A DNA stretch of 64,000 nt. Origin: Colwellia psychrerythraea (GTDB lineage Bacteria; Pseudomonadota; Gammaproteobacteria; Enterobacterales; Alteromonadaceae). This document shows positions 1 through 7,798 of this stretch, piece after piece. Each line of letters starts with the position of its first letter. Position 1 is the stretch's first letter. The stretch spans positions 124,001 to 188,000 of the forward strand of contig NZ_JQEC01000002.1 in the NCBI RefSeq assembly GCF_000764185.1. The letters are read 5' to 3'. Under the pieces are notes generated by a model. That model did not search any database. It was given only the letters and a program-made list of their open reading frames with translations, and was not told where the DNA came from. The translations under genes and the position numbers were made by a program.

Positions 1-543
1 TATGAGTGTATCAATTGTGGCCTATGCATTGATGCCTGTGATCAAACTATGGAAAAATTCAACTATGCAAAAGGCCTTATTAGTTATACCAGTGAGCAAG
101 CATTAGCAGGAAAAGAGACCAATAGATTAAATATAAAACTTGTTTCCTATGCCTGTTTAACTCTAATTTTCAGCGCCTTACTGGTTGTAGCAATAGATAG
201 CAGAATTCCATTAGAAGCTAATGTAATACGCGATAGAACAGCTTTGTACCGTGTAAATTTTGAAGGGGTAGTGGAAAATACTTTCACCCTAAAAATTCTT
301 AACAAAAGCCAAGTGCCACTACATTTTGACCTTAATGTTGAAGCCTTAACCGATACTGAGTTAACACTTAACTTACCTAAAAAAGTATTGATTGGCGCTG
401 GTGTTATGCAAGAGATCCCCATCACTTTAGCTGTTGATGGTTATGAGCTTAAAAAGAAAATTACTCATTTTAACTTTATTATTCAGGCTATTGAACAACC
501 CGATATCACTTTGAAAAAGAGCTCGGTGTTCTTTCGTAACTAA
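1..543 (+). CDS. ccoG: Cytochrome c oxidase accessory protein CcoG (FixG/RdxA family), 3' part
   Basis: The reading frame is open from base 1, so only the last 180 codons are present. It begins inside a ferredoxin-type cysteine cluster (C-I-N-C-G-L-C-I-D-A-C), one 4Fe-4S ligand set of the FixG/CcoG family. One transmembrane helix follows at about residues 51-67 of the fragment, and then a periplasmic C-terminal beta-rich domain typical of FixG. CcoG proteins help mature the copper centre of cbb3-type oxidases at the inner membrane, so a ccoNOPQ/ccoIS cluster would be expected just upstream of the window. The internal ATG at 49 is not a credible start because the cysteine motif lies before it in the same frame. 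Confidence 0.88.
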   Translation, partial: YECINCGLCIDACDQTMEKFNYAKGLISYTSEQALAGKETNRLNIKLVSYACLTLIFSALLVVAIDSRIPLEANVIRDRTALYRVNFEGVVENTFTLKILNKSQVPLHFDLNVEALTDTELTLNLPKKVLIGAGVMQEIPITLAVDGYELKKKITHFNFIIQAIEQPDITLKKSSVFFRN

Positions 544-572
544 GCATCTAAATATGCCTATAAAACGGTAGT

Positions 573-591
573 GGCTCGTCACCAACGAGCC
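573..591. other. Intergenic hairpin after ccoG
   Basis: A 7-bp perfect stem (ggctcgt / acgagcc) with a 5-base loop lies 30 bases after the ccoG stop. No T-run follows, so it may be an mRNA 3'-end structure rather than a classic terminator. The rest of 544-783 holds no gene I can support. Confidence 0.4.
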
Positions 592-639
592 CGAGACAAT
601 GAATAAAGGCACTGGGAACAAAGCTATTTAGGTGAATAT

Positions 640-672
640 CTCCGTCGAAAGACAGAGTTTGTTGTATTTTTT
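640..672 (+). terminator. Possible rho-independent terminator of ccoG
   Basis: A 7-bp stem with one mismatch (ctccgtc / gacagag) closed by a GAAA tetraloop is followed by a T-rich tail (tttgttgtatttttt). It lies about 100 bases downstream of ccoG. The tail is interrupted, so confidence is moderate. Confidence 0.4.
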
Positions 673-783
673 CGAGTCTATTTTATTGCTATAGCGCACT
701 AGCCTGAGCAGTTTGAGTACACTGTGCTTAAGGTCTGTTAAGTCATTATTTATTAAATTATTAAAACTAACAACTACCCGAAT

Positions 784-802
784 GCAAATGAGAATTGTTT
801 TT
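784..802. promoter_or_regulatory. Fur-box-like operator upstream of the DUF4198-like gene
   Basis: The sequence gcaaatgagaattgttttt matches roughly 12 of 19 positions of the Fur consensus by eye. It sits about 60 bases before the ATG at 862, in the promoter region. Similar sites precede the TonB receptor and both PepSY operons, which supports iron control of the block. Confidence 0.5.
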
Positions 803-861
803 ATCTGTGATTTATTGTTACTATAGTGCTCTCATAATTTTAGCTAAAAGGATCTATCATA

Positions 862-1545
862 ATGCCACTTTTCAGCATTAAAACAGTTATATTTACCACG
901 CTAGTTACACTCACTTCTTTGCAAATAAATGCCCATGAAGTTTGGTTAGAGAGAGACGATAATGGTCCGGTAAGAGTCTATCTAGGGGAACCTGGAGAGC
1001 CTGAAGTAGGTAGTGAAATTAATAAATTAGCAGGCTCACAAGTTTTTACTGATGATCGCAAAACCGTTGCTACACTTGCACAAAAAGAGGATCATTTTGA
1101 AGCACTAGTCGACAGAGCCGGTGATGCTCGTTTATTTAGTGATCAAGTTTGGCAACCTTGGCAGATGGATGATAGTACTTGGTGGAAATTTTGGAAAAGC
1201 AGTGAAGAAAAACTGCAAGGCGGAATTTTACAAGCCCGCGTTGGCCGCAATGAAACGTCGGCAAAATTAACTTACGAACTAGTGCCTGTTTTTGCCAATG
1301 GCAATGTTTTTACTGCCACCTTTGAAGGTCAGCCATTAAGGAACAAATCAATATCATTGCTCACACCAAGTAAAATGCATCATAACTTTACTACCAATAA
1401 ATTAGGTCAAATTGAGATTAAATCTCAAGAGAGTGGCCGCTTTATTTTGACCAGTGTGCATACTGTAGATAAACAAACCATACATTCTGGCAAGCAAGTA
1501 GACAGCTTAATGTATATCAGTACTTTAAGTTATGTAGCACCTTAA
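862..1545 (+). CDS. Exported DUF4198-like protein of an iron-regulated locus
   Basis: This 227-residue protein begins with a signal peptide that probably ends at the A in INA|HEVWLE. The mature start HEVWLE, followed by a beta-rich body, resembles DUF4198-type periplasmic proteins, which in several bacteria accompany metal or siderophore uptake genes. The body has tryptophan-rich segments (WQPWQMDD, WWKFWK) around residues 95-115, and no cysteines are visible in the mature part. The start ATG at 862 is preceded by aaagga. A Fur-like box lies upstream, a clear terminator follows, and the next gene is a TonB-dependent receptor. This suggests a periplasmic accessory role in iron uptake, but the exact ligand is unknown. 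Confidence 0.62.
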   Translation: MPLFSIKTVIFTTLVTLTSLQINAHEVWLERDDNGPVRVYLGEPGEPEVGSEINKLAGSQVFTDDRKTVATLAQKEDHFEALVDRAGDARLFSDQVWQPWQMDDSTWWKFWKSSEEKLQGGILQARVGRNETSAKLTYELVPVFANGNVFTATFEGQPLRNKSISLLTPSKMHHNFTTNKLGQIEIKSQESGRFILTSVHTVDKQTIHSGKQVDSLMYISTLSYVAP

Positions 1546-1628
1546 AATACTGTTAGTTAACCTGATCTCTGGATGATGATCGCTTGATGTTTAAGTAAAA
1601 ACAACAACTTACAGTTAATAAAAATCAG

Positions 1629-1650
1629 AGGAGCCGCAAGGCTCCTTTTT
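1629..1650 (+). terminator. Rho-independent terminator of the DUF4198-like gene
   Basis: A perfect 7-bp stem (aggagcc / ggctcct) with a GCAA tetraloop is followed by TTTT. It lies 84 bases after the stop at 1545 and separates this gene from the TonB receptor. Confidence 0.8.
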
Positions 1651-1831
1651 AATAGGGTTAATGGTTTTAGTTCACGAGAAAAAATAAGCGCCGTTGATAA
1701 TATCCTACGATCTTTGTCGATTCCAACACCTTCCCTGATTTACCAGCAGCTTAAAAGTTATAATTTGTCATCTATTTGTACAAAATTGTTTTCAACACTA
1801 ACACTTACTGTTAACATCCGACCAGCCAAAT

Positions 1832-1868
1832 ACAAATCACTATCATTCTTATTTATATCGTTATCATA
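1832..1868. promoter_or_regulatory. Fur-box-like operator upstream of the TonB-dependent receptor
   Basis: An AT-rich segment with two TATCAT elements (1841 and 1862) lies just before the ribosome-binding site of the receptor gene. The part at 1832-1850 matches about 11 of 19 positions of the Fur consensus by eye. Its placement fits an operator overlapping the promoter or leader of an iron-repressed receptor. Confidence 0.5.
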
Positions 1869-1880
1869 AAGGTGTTGTTA

Positions 1881-4202
1881 ATGAAATTATCTCTCGTCGC
1901 GAGCGCAATAAGTGCTGGTTTATTATTCTCTAATACCGTCAGTGCGTATGCTGATACACAAGTCGTTGCTGATGAAGAACAGCAAATTGAAAGAATTATT
2001 GTAACGGGTCAAAAAATTGCCCGAACACTGCAAGAAACCACCACCAGTGTTGCAGTTATAACCAGTGAACAATTTGAGCAACAAAACATAAAGAACTTTG
2101 CCGATGCGTTAACTTTTACTGCCAATACTTATGCAACACCATCAAATGGTTTTAGTATTCGCGGCATAAATGGTGAAAATGTTTCTGGTGGCGGAAATAG
2201 TTATCTAGCCAGCGTTTATGTTGATGGTGCTGCCTTACCAAGACAAATGATTAGTGGTGGCGGCTTTTCAACATGGGATGCTCAGCAAGTAGAAATTTTA
2301 CGTGGTCCGCAATCAACACTACAAGGCCGTAATGCGCTTGCCGGTGCTGTGATTTTAAATACCCAAAAACCCACCGATGAATGGCAGGGTATTTATCGCT
2401 TACAAGGAGGTGAATACGGTGAAAAAGAAGCGGCAGTCGCTTTTGGTGGTGGTATTATCGAAGAGCAACTTGCTTTTCGCTTAAGCGGTGAACACAAAGA
2501 AATAGACGGTTTTAACACCAATATTACCCGAAATGAAAGCAGTGATTACAAAGAAGATGATACCTACCGATTAAAGGTTTTGCTTACCCCTGATGCTATC
2601 CCAGATCTTGAAATGCAGTTGAGCTATACCCATGCTAAGCATACCCGAGGCACTTTCGGTGTTTATGAAGCTGAAACTGGCAGCCCATATGATCAGCGTT
2701 ATACCAATAACAATGATAAACAAGAACAGTTTTATGATGCCGACTTAATCAGCCTAGCAGTAGATTATGAATTAAATGATGAATGGAGTTTGACCGCTGT
2801 TACCGCCTACTCAGCAGTTAATTCAGGGTATGACTGGGATGGTGATAATGGCCCAGAAGACTTAGGTACCCGACTTTATGATACTGATATTGATAACCTA
2901 AGTCAGGAACTACGTTTTAATTTTGATTATGAAAACTTGCAAGGCATTATTGGCGCTTATTACTCCAATGAAAAGCTAAACACTGCCGTCTCTGGGACCT
3001 CTTATACCAGCTTAGCCAGTGTTGGTTTAGATAGCCAATTTTTACAAAATAGTTATGGTTTAGATGCGGGCACGGCTGATTTAGTGATGAGTCAGTACAA
3101 CGCTTTTGATCCAGTGAGTTATTTGAATACTTCAACTACTGAAAGTGAAGTAACGAGTTATGCAATTTTTACCGATTTTGTTTATCAAATAACTGAGCAG
3201 TGGGATATATACGCTGGTTTACGTTGGGATCACGAAAAGCAACAAAATGCTGGTGATGCCAAACTTACCCTATTAAATGGCCAATTGATGCCCGACCCTG
3301 CTAGCTATCAAGGCACGCCTTACCAAGGTATCATTCCTTTAGTTACTGGCTTAAATCAATATATTCTCGGCACAGTGCAACAAGCCAGTAATACTAGCCC
3401 GCTGGTTGATGCTGACTTTAATACTCTATTACCAAAAATAGGTGCCAGCTATCATTGGAGCGAAGATTTAACCACTAGTTTTACCTTTCAAAAAGGTTAC
3501 CGTTCCGGTGGTGTTGGTACCAATGATGCGAGAGCAACGACATTCCAATACGATGCTGAGTACACTGATAACTATGAGTTATCTTTGCGTTCTAGCTGGT
3601 TAGATGGTGCTTTAATAGCGAATGCCAATATATTTTATGTTGACTGGAAAGATCAACAAGTGGTGGCACAACTATCTGAGAATACTTTTGATACCCAAAC
3701 CAGCAATGCCGCTAAATCAACGGTAAAAGGTTTTGAAGTTGAAGTTAATTATCAATTTAATAATCAACTGAAATTTTACTCAGCACTGGGTCAAGCGAAG
3801 AGTGAATTTATTGACTACATCTTAGAGATACCAGGACAAGATAAGATTGATCTATCGGGTCGTAGTTTTGAAGAGTCTCCAGAGTGGACTGCCACTGTAG
3901 GTGGCACCTATGTTGCGGATAATGGTTTTTTCGCCGATGTTAATGCCAACTACGCCAGTGACACCTTAGCTGACATTAATCCATATGCCCGAGGGTTAAA
4001 CGAAGACGATGAAAATTTTGACAAAAATAATGACAGCCGAACCTTAGTCAATATGCAGCTAGGTTATGAATGGCAACAAATCGGGGTCTATTTAATTGGC
4101 AAGAATATTTTTGATGAAGAATATATAGCAACGAGACAAACCCATTATATTACCTTAGGCAATCCAAGACAGGTTAGTTTAAGTGTTAGAGGTAGCTTTT
4201 AG
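1881..4202 (+). CDS. TonB-dependent outer-membrane receptor, probably for a ferric siderophore or iron compound
   Basis: This 773-residue outer-membrane receptor has a signal peptide ending near SAYA. It is followed by a TonB-box-like segment (IERIIVTGQK) and a plug domain at about residues 45-160 with the typical SIRGING and VEILRGPQSTLQGRNALAG motifs. The rest is a 22-strand type barrel that ends in a terminal phenylalanine (RGSF). There is no N-terminal STN signalling domain, so transcription is probably not controlled by an anti-sigma relay. I chose ATG 1881 rather than GTG 1872 because aaaggtg stands 6 bases before it. The Fur-like sites upstream and the convergent PepSY operon point to iron, and the actual substrate cannot be read from the sequence. 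Confidence 0.88.
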   Translation: MKLSLVASAISAGLLFSNTVSAYADTQVVADEEQQIERIIVTGQKIARTLQETTTSVAVITSEQFEQQNIKNFADALTFTANTYATPSNGFSIRGINGENVSGGGNSYLASVYVDGAALPRQMISGGGFSTWDAQQVEILRGPQSTLQGRNALAGAVILNTQKPTDEWQGIYRLQGGEYGEKEAAVAFGGGIIEEQLAFRLSGEHKEIDGFNTNITRNESSDYKEDDTYRLKVLLTPDAIPDLEMQLSYTHAKHTRGTFGVYEAETGSPYDQRYTNNNDKQEQFYDADLISLAVDYELNDEWSLTAVTAYSAVNSGYDWDGDNGPEDLGTRLYDTDIDNLSQELRFNFDYENLQGIIGAYYSNEKLNTAVSGTSYTSLASVGLDSQFLQNSYGLDAGTADLVMSQYNAFDPVSYLNTSTTESEVTSYAIFTDFVYQITEQWDIYAGLRWDHEKQQNAGDAKLTLLNGQLMPDPASYQGTPYQGIIPLVTGLNQYILGTVQQASNTSPLVDADFNTLLPKIGASYHWSEDLTTSFTFQKGYRSGGVGTNDARATTFQYDAEYTDNYELSLRSSWLDGALIANANIFYVDWKDQQVVAQLSENTFDTQTSNAAKSTVKGFEVEVNYQFNNQLKFYSALGQAKSEFIDYILEIPGQDKIDLSGRSFEESPEWTATVGGTYVADNGFFADVNANYASDTLADINPYARGLNEDDENFDKNNDSRTLVNMQLGYEWQQIGVYLIGKNIFDEEYIATRQTHYITLGNPRQVSLSVRGSF

Positions 4203-4264
4203 TTAATTCAAGGAAGAGTAGTTAGCTCGATTATTAACACTTAGCTAAAATATACAATCAATAA

Positions 4265-4293
4265 TAAAAAAGGAGCCAATTGGCTCCTTTTTT
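4265..4293. terminator. Bidirectional terminator between receptor and PepSY gene
   Basis: A near-perfect palindrome (aggagcc aatt ggctcct) is flanked by A6 and T6 runs, so it can end transcription from both convergent genes. Its stem is the same GGAGCC core as the terminator at 1629-1650. Confidence 0.85.
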
Positions 4294-4347
4294 ATTGTTC
4301 GCTAGATGATCAGAATATACCTTAGCTAATCACCTCAACTAATGCCT

Positions 4348-6000
4348 TTAACTGATGACACTAGCTTCAGCTATCGGACTATCAATAAAATCGTTATGAC
4401 TTATTGGCTGCTCGTCTGCAGCACGCTCTACGCTACTAAATAACTTTGATGAAACTAACCAACAACATAAGGCTAAACTTAACAGCATTACTTCGACAAT
4501 AAGCACATCAAAATGTCCTACTTTGAACATAACAATTATTTTTTGAGGCAACATTAACCAATCCAAAACTGGAATTAATGCTAAAGCTATTGCGGTAACT
4601 TTTAAGAAAATTTTCGCGAATTGCTGTTGCGCTTTAATAGCCAATGAAAGCACTAAGCTGGCAACTAAACACGCAAAGAAAATTTGACCAATTAAATCAC
4701 TGCGATCCAGTAAATCTACTGGTAATAACCTAGCACAAATAAAACCTACCGCCGTAGCAAAAATAGTACCGATAAAGCCACCTGTAGTCATTGCCTTAAC
4801 TAGCTGTATGCCAAATTTGTTTTGTTTTTCGCTGCGTAAACTGACTCTTTTTTGTAACCACATTAAGTTACCAGTTAAAATAATGTAACAAGTACCTATG
4901 CCCAAGACAAAAAATAATATACGTAGTGAATAACCGGCAAAGTCACCAAAGTGCAAACTGGCAATAACCGCTAGACCACCGCGGATATCATTATCATAAT
5001 TATTTTTGGTCAGATAAAGCTCACGACCCGATGCGATATGGTAAGTCACTTCTTTACGGGTTGAAAACTGACTTTTATCATCGCCACGAAAAGTCACCGA
5101 AGCACTTTCATCGCCAAAATGGTCAATAGAGATACGTGTTATAGCGACCTCTCCCAAGGACTCTTTTGCCGTTAGGTATAACTTATCAATGCCTTGTACT
5201 GGCACAGCAATATTAGTTTCCTCTATATGAACATCGACCACACCCGCGGCTTTAAATAACTTAGCTTGATCACCACCATACAGAACAACCGCATAAGATA
5301 TTTGATACACAATCAACAAGTTAAATACTAGCCCTGAAAAGGCATACATAATGTGAAAAGGTAAACCCATCACGCCAATCAAGTTGTGAGTATCAAGTAA
5401 TTTATCTTTTTTACCGTCTTTACGATATTGAAAAAATTTACTGATTATTTTGCGCCAATGTATGACGACACCACTTAATAATGCAACAAAAAAGAACAAG
5501 GTCACTACACCAACAAAATACAGACCCACTTCTGGAATATGTAAATTATAATGCAGTTGATATAGAAAATTTCCCCATTCAAAACCATTACCATCACCCA
5601 GTATTTTACCGTCTGGTGAAATGACAAGGTGCTTATCTATATGGTCATCTGCCATGGCCTCGAGTTGGCTGTCTTGTTCACCATCTAGATTCCCCTGGGT
5701 TACTATTTCTTCTTCAAAATATATATTACTACTGGGCTGTTCTGCCGTTGGCCGCTGTAAAATAAAATAGCCATGGGTATGCACTTTATAATCTTTTGTT
5801 ACTTGGCTAATAAGTGCATCAAAAGAAAAATTTTCGATATCATCACTAACAGTAAAATAAGGGTCACGTTCCCAAGAAATAATATCTTCACGGAACAAAC
5901 TTAATGACCCGGCAAAAAATATAATAAATAAAATGGTAGAAATAATTAGACCAACCCAAGCATGGGCATTGGTTAGCGATTTTAGGGCATCACGTTTCAT
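4348..6000 (-). CDS. PepSY-associated transmembrane (PepSY_TM) protein, iron-uptake linked
   Basis: This 550-residue inner-membrane protein starts with the family signature of a short cytoplasmic head and first helix (LTNAHAWVGLIISTILFII). Large periplasmic loops follow at about residues 35-150 and 245-345. Helices lie near 160-185, 208-235, 350-378 and 405-430, and three more cluster at about 440-525. Conserved histidines (HAW, HYNLH, HIMYAF, HFGDF) lie near membrane faces, as in PepSY_TM proteins, some of which act as ferric-siderophore or flavin/haem-dependent reductases. It is the last gene of a three-gene operon, 6 bases after the DUF3649-like gene. A paralogue lies at 18862-20508. The reductase role is family knowledge and not proven here. 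Confidence 0.8.
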   Translation of the reverse strand: MKRDALKSLTNAHAWVGLIISTILFIIFFAGSLSLFREDIISWERDPYFTVSDDIENFSFDALISQVTKDYKVHTHGYFILQRPTAEQPSSNIYFEEEIVTQGNLDGEQDSQLEAMADDHIDKHLVISPDGKILGDGNGFEWGNFLYQLHYNLHIPEVGLYFVGVVTLFFFVALLSGVVIHWRKIISKFFQYRKDGKKDKLLDTHNLIGVMGLPFHIMYAFSGLVFNLLIVYQISYAVVLYGGDQAKLFKAAGVVDVHIEETNIAVPVQGIDKLYLTAKESLGEVAITRISIDHFGDESASVTFRGDDKSQFSTRKEVTYHIASGRELYLTKNNYDNDIRGGLAVIASLHFGDFAGYSLRILFFVLGIGTCYIILTGNLMWLQKRVSLRSEKQNKFGIQLVKAMTTGGFIGTIFATAVGFICARLLPVDLLDRSDLIGQIFFACLVASLVLSLAIKAQQQFAKIFLKVTAIALALIPVLDWLMLPQKIIVMFKVGHFDVLIVEVMLLSLALCCWLVSSKLFSSVERAADEQPISHNDFIDSPIAEASVIS

Positions 6001-6006
6001 CAGTAG

Positions 6007-6261
6007 TTACCGCAGTGAAAGTAGTAGAAGGTTGAGTAAAGCAGAAGGAGCAAGGACGATAGTTAACTTTAACCAAGCCTTTTTCGCACTAGTAAAAGAA
6101 TAAGCCCAAACTTGTATGCCTACCCATATAGGGAAAGCGCATAATAAACCAATAAGCAGCATGGTATCTTCTTTGATTGGTAACAGTAGGTTAAGGTTTA
6201 ACACCACAGAGATCGATATTAATAAGCCTAATAACAGGCCCGCAAAAGTACGTGACCACAT
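6007..6261 (-). CDS. Small DUF3649-like membrane protein
   Basis: This 84-residue protein has three hydrophobic helices. It carries the sequence VWAYSFTSAKKAWLKL, which matches MWVFSVKTATKAWLGL in the product of 20508-20828, so the two are paralogues of the DUF3649 type. Such small proteins occur beside PepSY_TM proteins in iron-regulated operons. Its ATG overlaps the TGA of the upstream gene by one base (TGATG), which suggests translational coupling. It is somewhat shorter at the N terminus than its paralogue. Biochemical role unknown. Confidence 0.65.
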   Translation of the reverse strand: MWSRTFAGLLLGLLISISVVLNLNLLLPIKEDTMLLIGLLCAFPIWVGIQVWAYSFTSAKKAWLKLTIVLAPSALLNLLLLSLR

Positions 6262-6599
6262 CAGACATTACCGCCAAAATTAAAATTTATCCAATTGAAA
6301 ACAGGCGAAGAAAGCGCAATGAAACAAATTATGGCAGTGCTCAAATATAAGTACTGCCTTTTATAAGCGCTAATCAGTGTAACAAGTGGTAAAAAACAGC
6401 AGATCAATGACAAGCTCATTATCAGTGCGGATACGATCGGCAAAGCAAATAATAAAATAGCCACTACCAAGCCGATTAATAACAGTGCTATGGGCCAACT
6501 CTTTTGAAAGGGTAACGGTTTGTTTAAAATCTTTTGTTTTGGACTTGCGCCGTACAAGAGGCAACAAGCAAACCAGGCGGGGATAAAACTTAAAAACAT
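6261..6599 (-). CDS. Small membrane protein, first gene of the PepSY operon (DUF3325-like position)
   Basis: This 112-residue protein has three to four hydrophobic helices and a basic stretch after the first one (SPKQKILNK). Its size, topology and operon partners resemble the DUF3325 protein at 18539-18862, whose first helix is also followed by a charged patch, but sequence identity by eye is low. It is the promoter-proximal gene of the operon 6599 to 4348 and is preceded by a Fur-like box. I assign it as an accessory membrane subunit and give no enzymatic function. Confidence 0.5.
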   Translation of the reverse strand: MFLSFIPAWFACCLLYGASPKQKILNKPLPFQKSWPIALLLIGLVVAILLFALPIVSALIMSLSLICCFLPLVTLISAYKRQYLYLSTAIICFIALSSPVFNWINFNFGGNV

Positions 6600-6632
6600 A
6601 GTGTTCTCTAACCTTTAACTACAAATAGTAAC

Positions 6633-6651
6633 TATTAACATTATCATTTGT
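6633..6651. promoter_or_regulatory. Fur-box-like operator upstream of the PepSY operon
   Basis: The sequence around ttatcatttg lies 34-52 bases before the first ATG of the reverse-strand operon. It matches about 11 of 19 Fur consensus positions by eye. The position and operon content support iron repression. Confidence 0.45.
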
Positions 6652-6717
6652 AATTATAATAAAGCTAGACAAGCTTTTAAGCAACAGCTTGTTTGTTTAT
6701 GCACTGTTCTACTAAGA

Positions 6718-6757
6718 AAAAAATCACCTTGAGCTACAATACCTAAGGTGATTTTTT
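6718..6757 (-). terminator. Rho-independent terminator of the XRE-family gene
   Basis: A long stem (aaatcacctt ... aaggtgattt) with flanking A and T runs lies 17 bases beyond the stop of the regulator at 6774. Read on the reverse strand it ends in a T-run. Confidence 0.7.
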
Positions 6758-6773
6758 GTTTTTCTAGTTCAGG

Positions 6774-7022
6774 TTATTTAGTTTGTTCAGCGTTTTCCTG
6801 ATAACTTTGCCACTGAAATATTTCATCAAGCGATGTTTCAAATATATCAGTTAAACAAAAAGCTATTTCTAATGACGGAGAATACTTACCTGCTTCTATT
6901 GCCGCTATTGTTTGTCGAGTAATACCTAACGCTTTGGCTAGTTCTTGCTGGGTCATCTCATCTTTTTCAAAGCGTTTTTTTCTTAACTGATTACTAATAA
7001 TACCTTTCGCTTTTTTACTCAT
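6774..7022 (-). CDS. Small XRE-family helix-turn-helix regulator
   Basis: This 82-residue DNA-binding protein is almost entirely one HTH_3 domain. The recognition region reads [21 protein letters not shown] and is followed by [18 protein letters not shown]. The short tail (LDEIFQW) is typical of the small regulators that pair with a membrane protein. I chose ATG 7022, which has agggtg at a proper distance, rather than the GTG at 7031, which lies inside that Shine-Dalgarno region. The upstream neighbour on the same strand, 92 bases away, encodes a four-helix membrane protein, a common pairing. Likely an autoregulator of this pair; the target is unknown. Confidence 0.8.
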   Translation of the reverse strand: MSKKAKGIISNQLRKKRFEKDEMTQQELAKALGITRQTIAAIEAGKYSPSLEIAFCLTDIFETSLDEIFQWQSYQENAEQTK

Positions 7023-7113
7023 ATTTTTCACCCTAACTCTTTATTTGAATCATTCATATAAAGTATTCAAATTTACTTCTAATAATAATGACTAAAATCA
7101 TTTAAGCCTACAA

Positions 7114-7599
7114 CTAAGCTGCTTTACGGTAATGATAGATTTGTGAGGCACGTGCAATAAACTCAACCAATATACCTGAAAACATCAAACCGTGAATTAA
7201 GAAGTCCAATGGTGGCACATTAGAAAAAAATGGGTAACTGCTGATAACACCTTGGCAAAATATATGAATAATCATGACCATAATGCAGAAACTGAGGTTA
7301 TAGTAAGCCCAAGTACTCGCTTTGTTTTCAATTACTTCATCTCTTTCATCAATCAACGAAATATCTTCATCATCACCGTTTAATTTTCTAATAAAGGCTA
7401 ACAACGAAAAAGCAACCACAGCAAAAATAATGCTAGCGATAATTGTGCTCCCCCATAAACCAACAATTGCTCCAGCATTGCTAGCAAAATCTCCTTCAAG
7501 TTGACTAAGACCATTAGTATAAAATATCGCTATAAATACGGTAAAAATTAAACTAATCCAAGCTGCTTGTTCACTAAAATTACTATTTTTAAAAATCAT
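7114..7599 (-). CDS. Four-helix membrane protein paired with the XRE regulator
   Basis: From the ATG at 7599 the protein has 161 residues with four hydrophobic helices (about residues 13-28, 46-72, 98-118 and 132-150). A cytoplasmic loop carries IDERDEVIENKAS, the DERD..I..KA motif seen in many membrane proteins encoded beside small XRE regulators. The frame stays open to 7704, but I chose 7599 because aaggg stands 5 bases before it and the resulting N terminus is short and polar. The 7704 start has no visible ribosome-binding site. Function unknown; a stress- or signal-responsive membrane partner of the regulator is only an inference. Confidence 0.6.
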   Translation of the reverse strand: MIFKNSNFSEQAAWISLIFTVFIAIFYTNGLSQLEGDFASNAGAIVGLWGSTIIASIIFAVVAFSLLAFIRKLNGDDEDISLIDERDEVIENKASTWAYYNLSFCIMVMIIHIFCQGVISSYPFFSNVPPLDFLIHGLMFSGILVEFIARASQIYHYRKAA

Positions 7600-7798
7600 A
7601 CATTCCCTTATCGAATAACCAATGTTAAATAAACTTAACATAGAGTAGGTTAATGAAAACACCATGTCAAATATTATTAACACGGAGGTGAATTTAGTTA
7701 ACATAATCCAGTTATCAACATAGCTGGTTAGTCAGTTAGGTTTTTCAGCTAATTTTACTATACTTAACAAATCCGTCCTTTATGAATAGGTAAGGATT

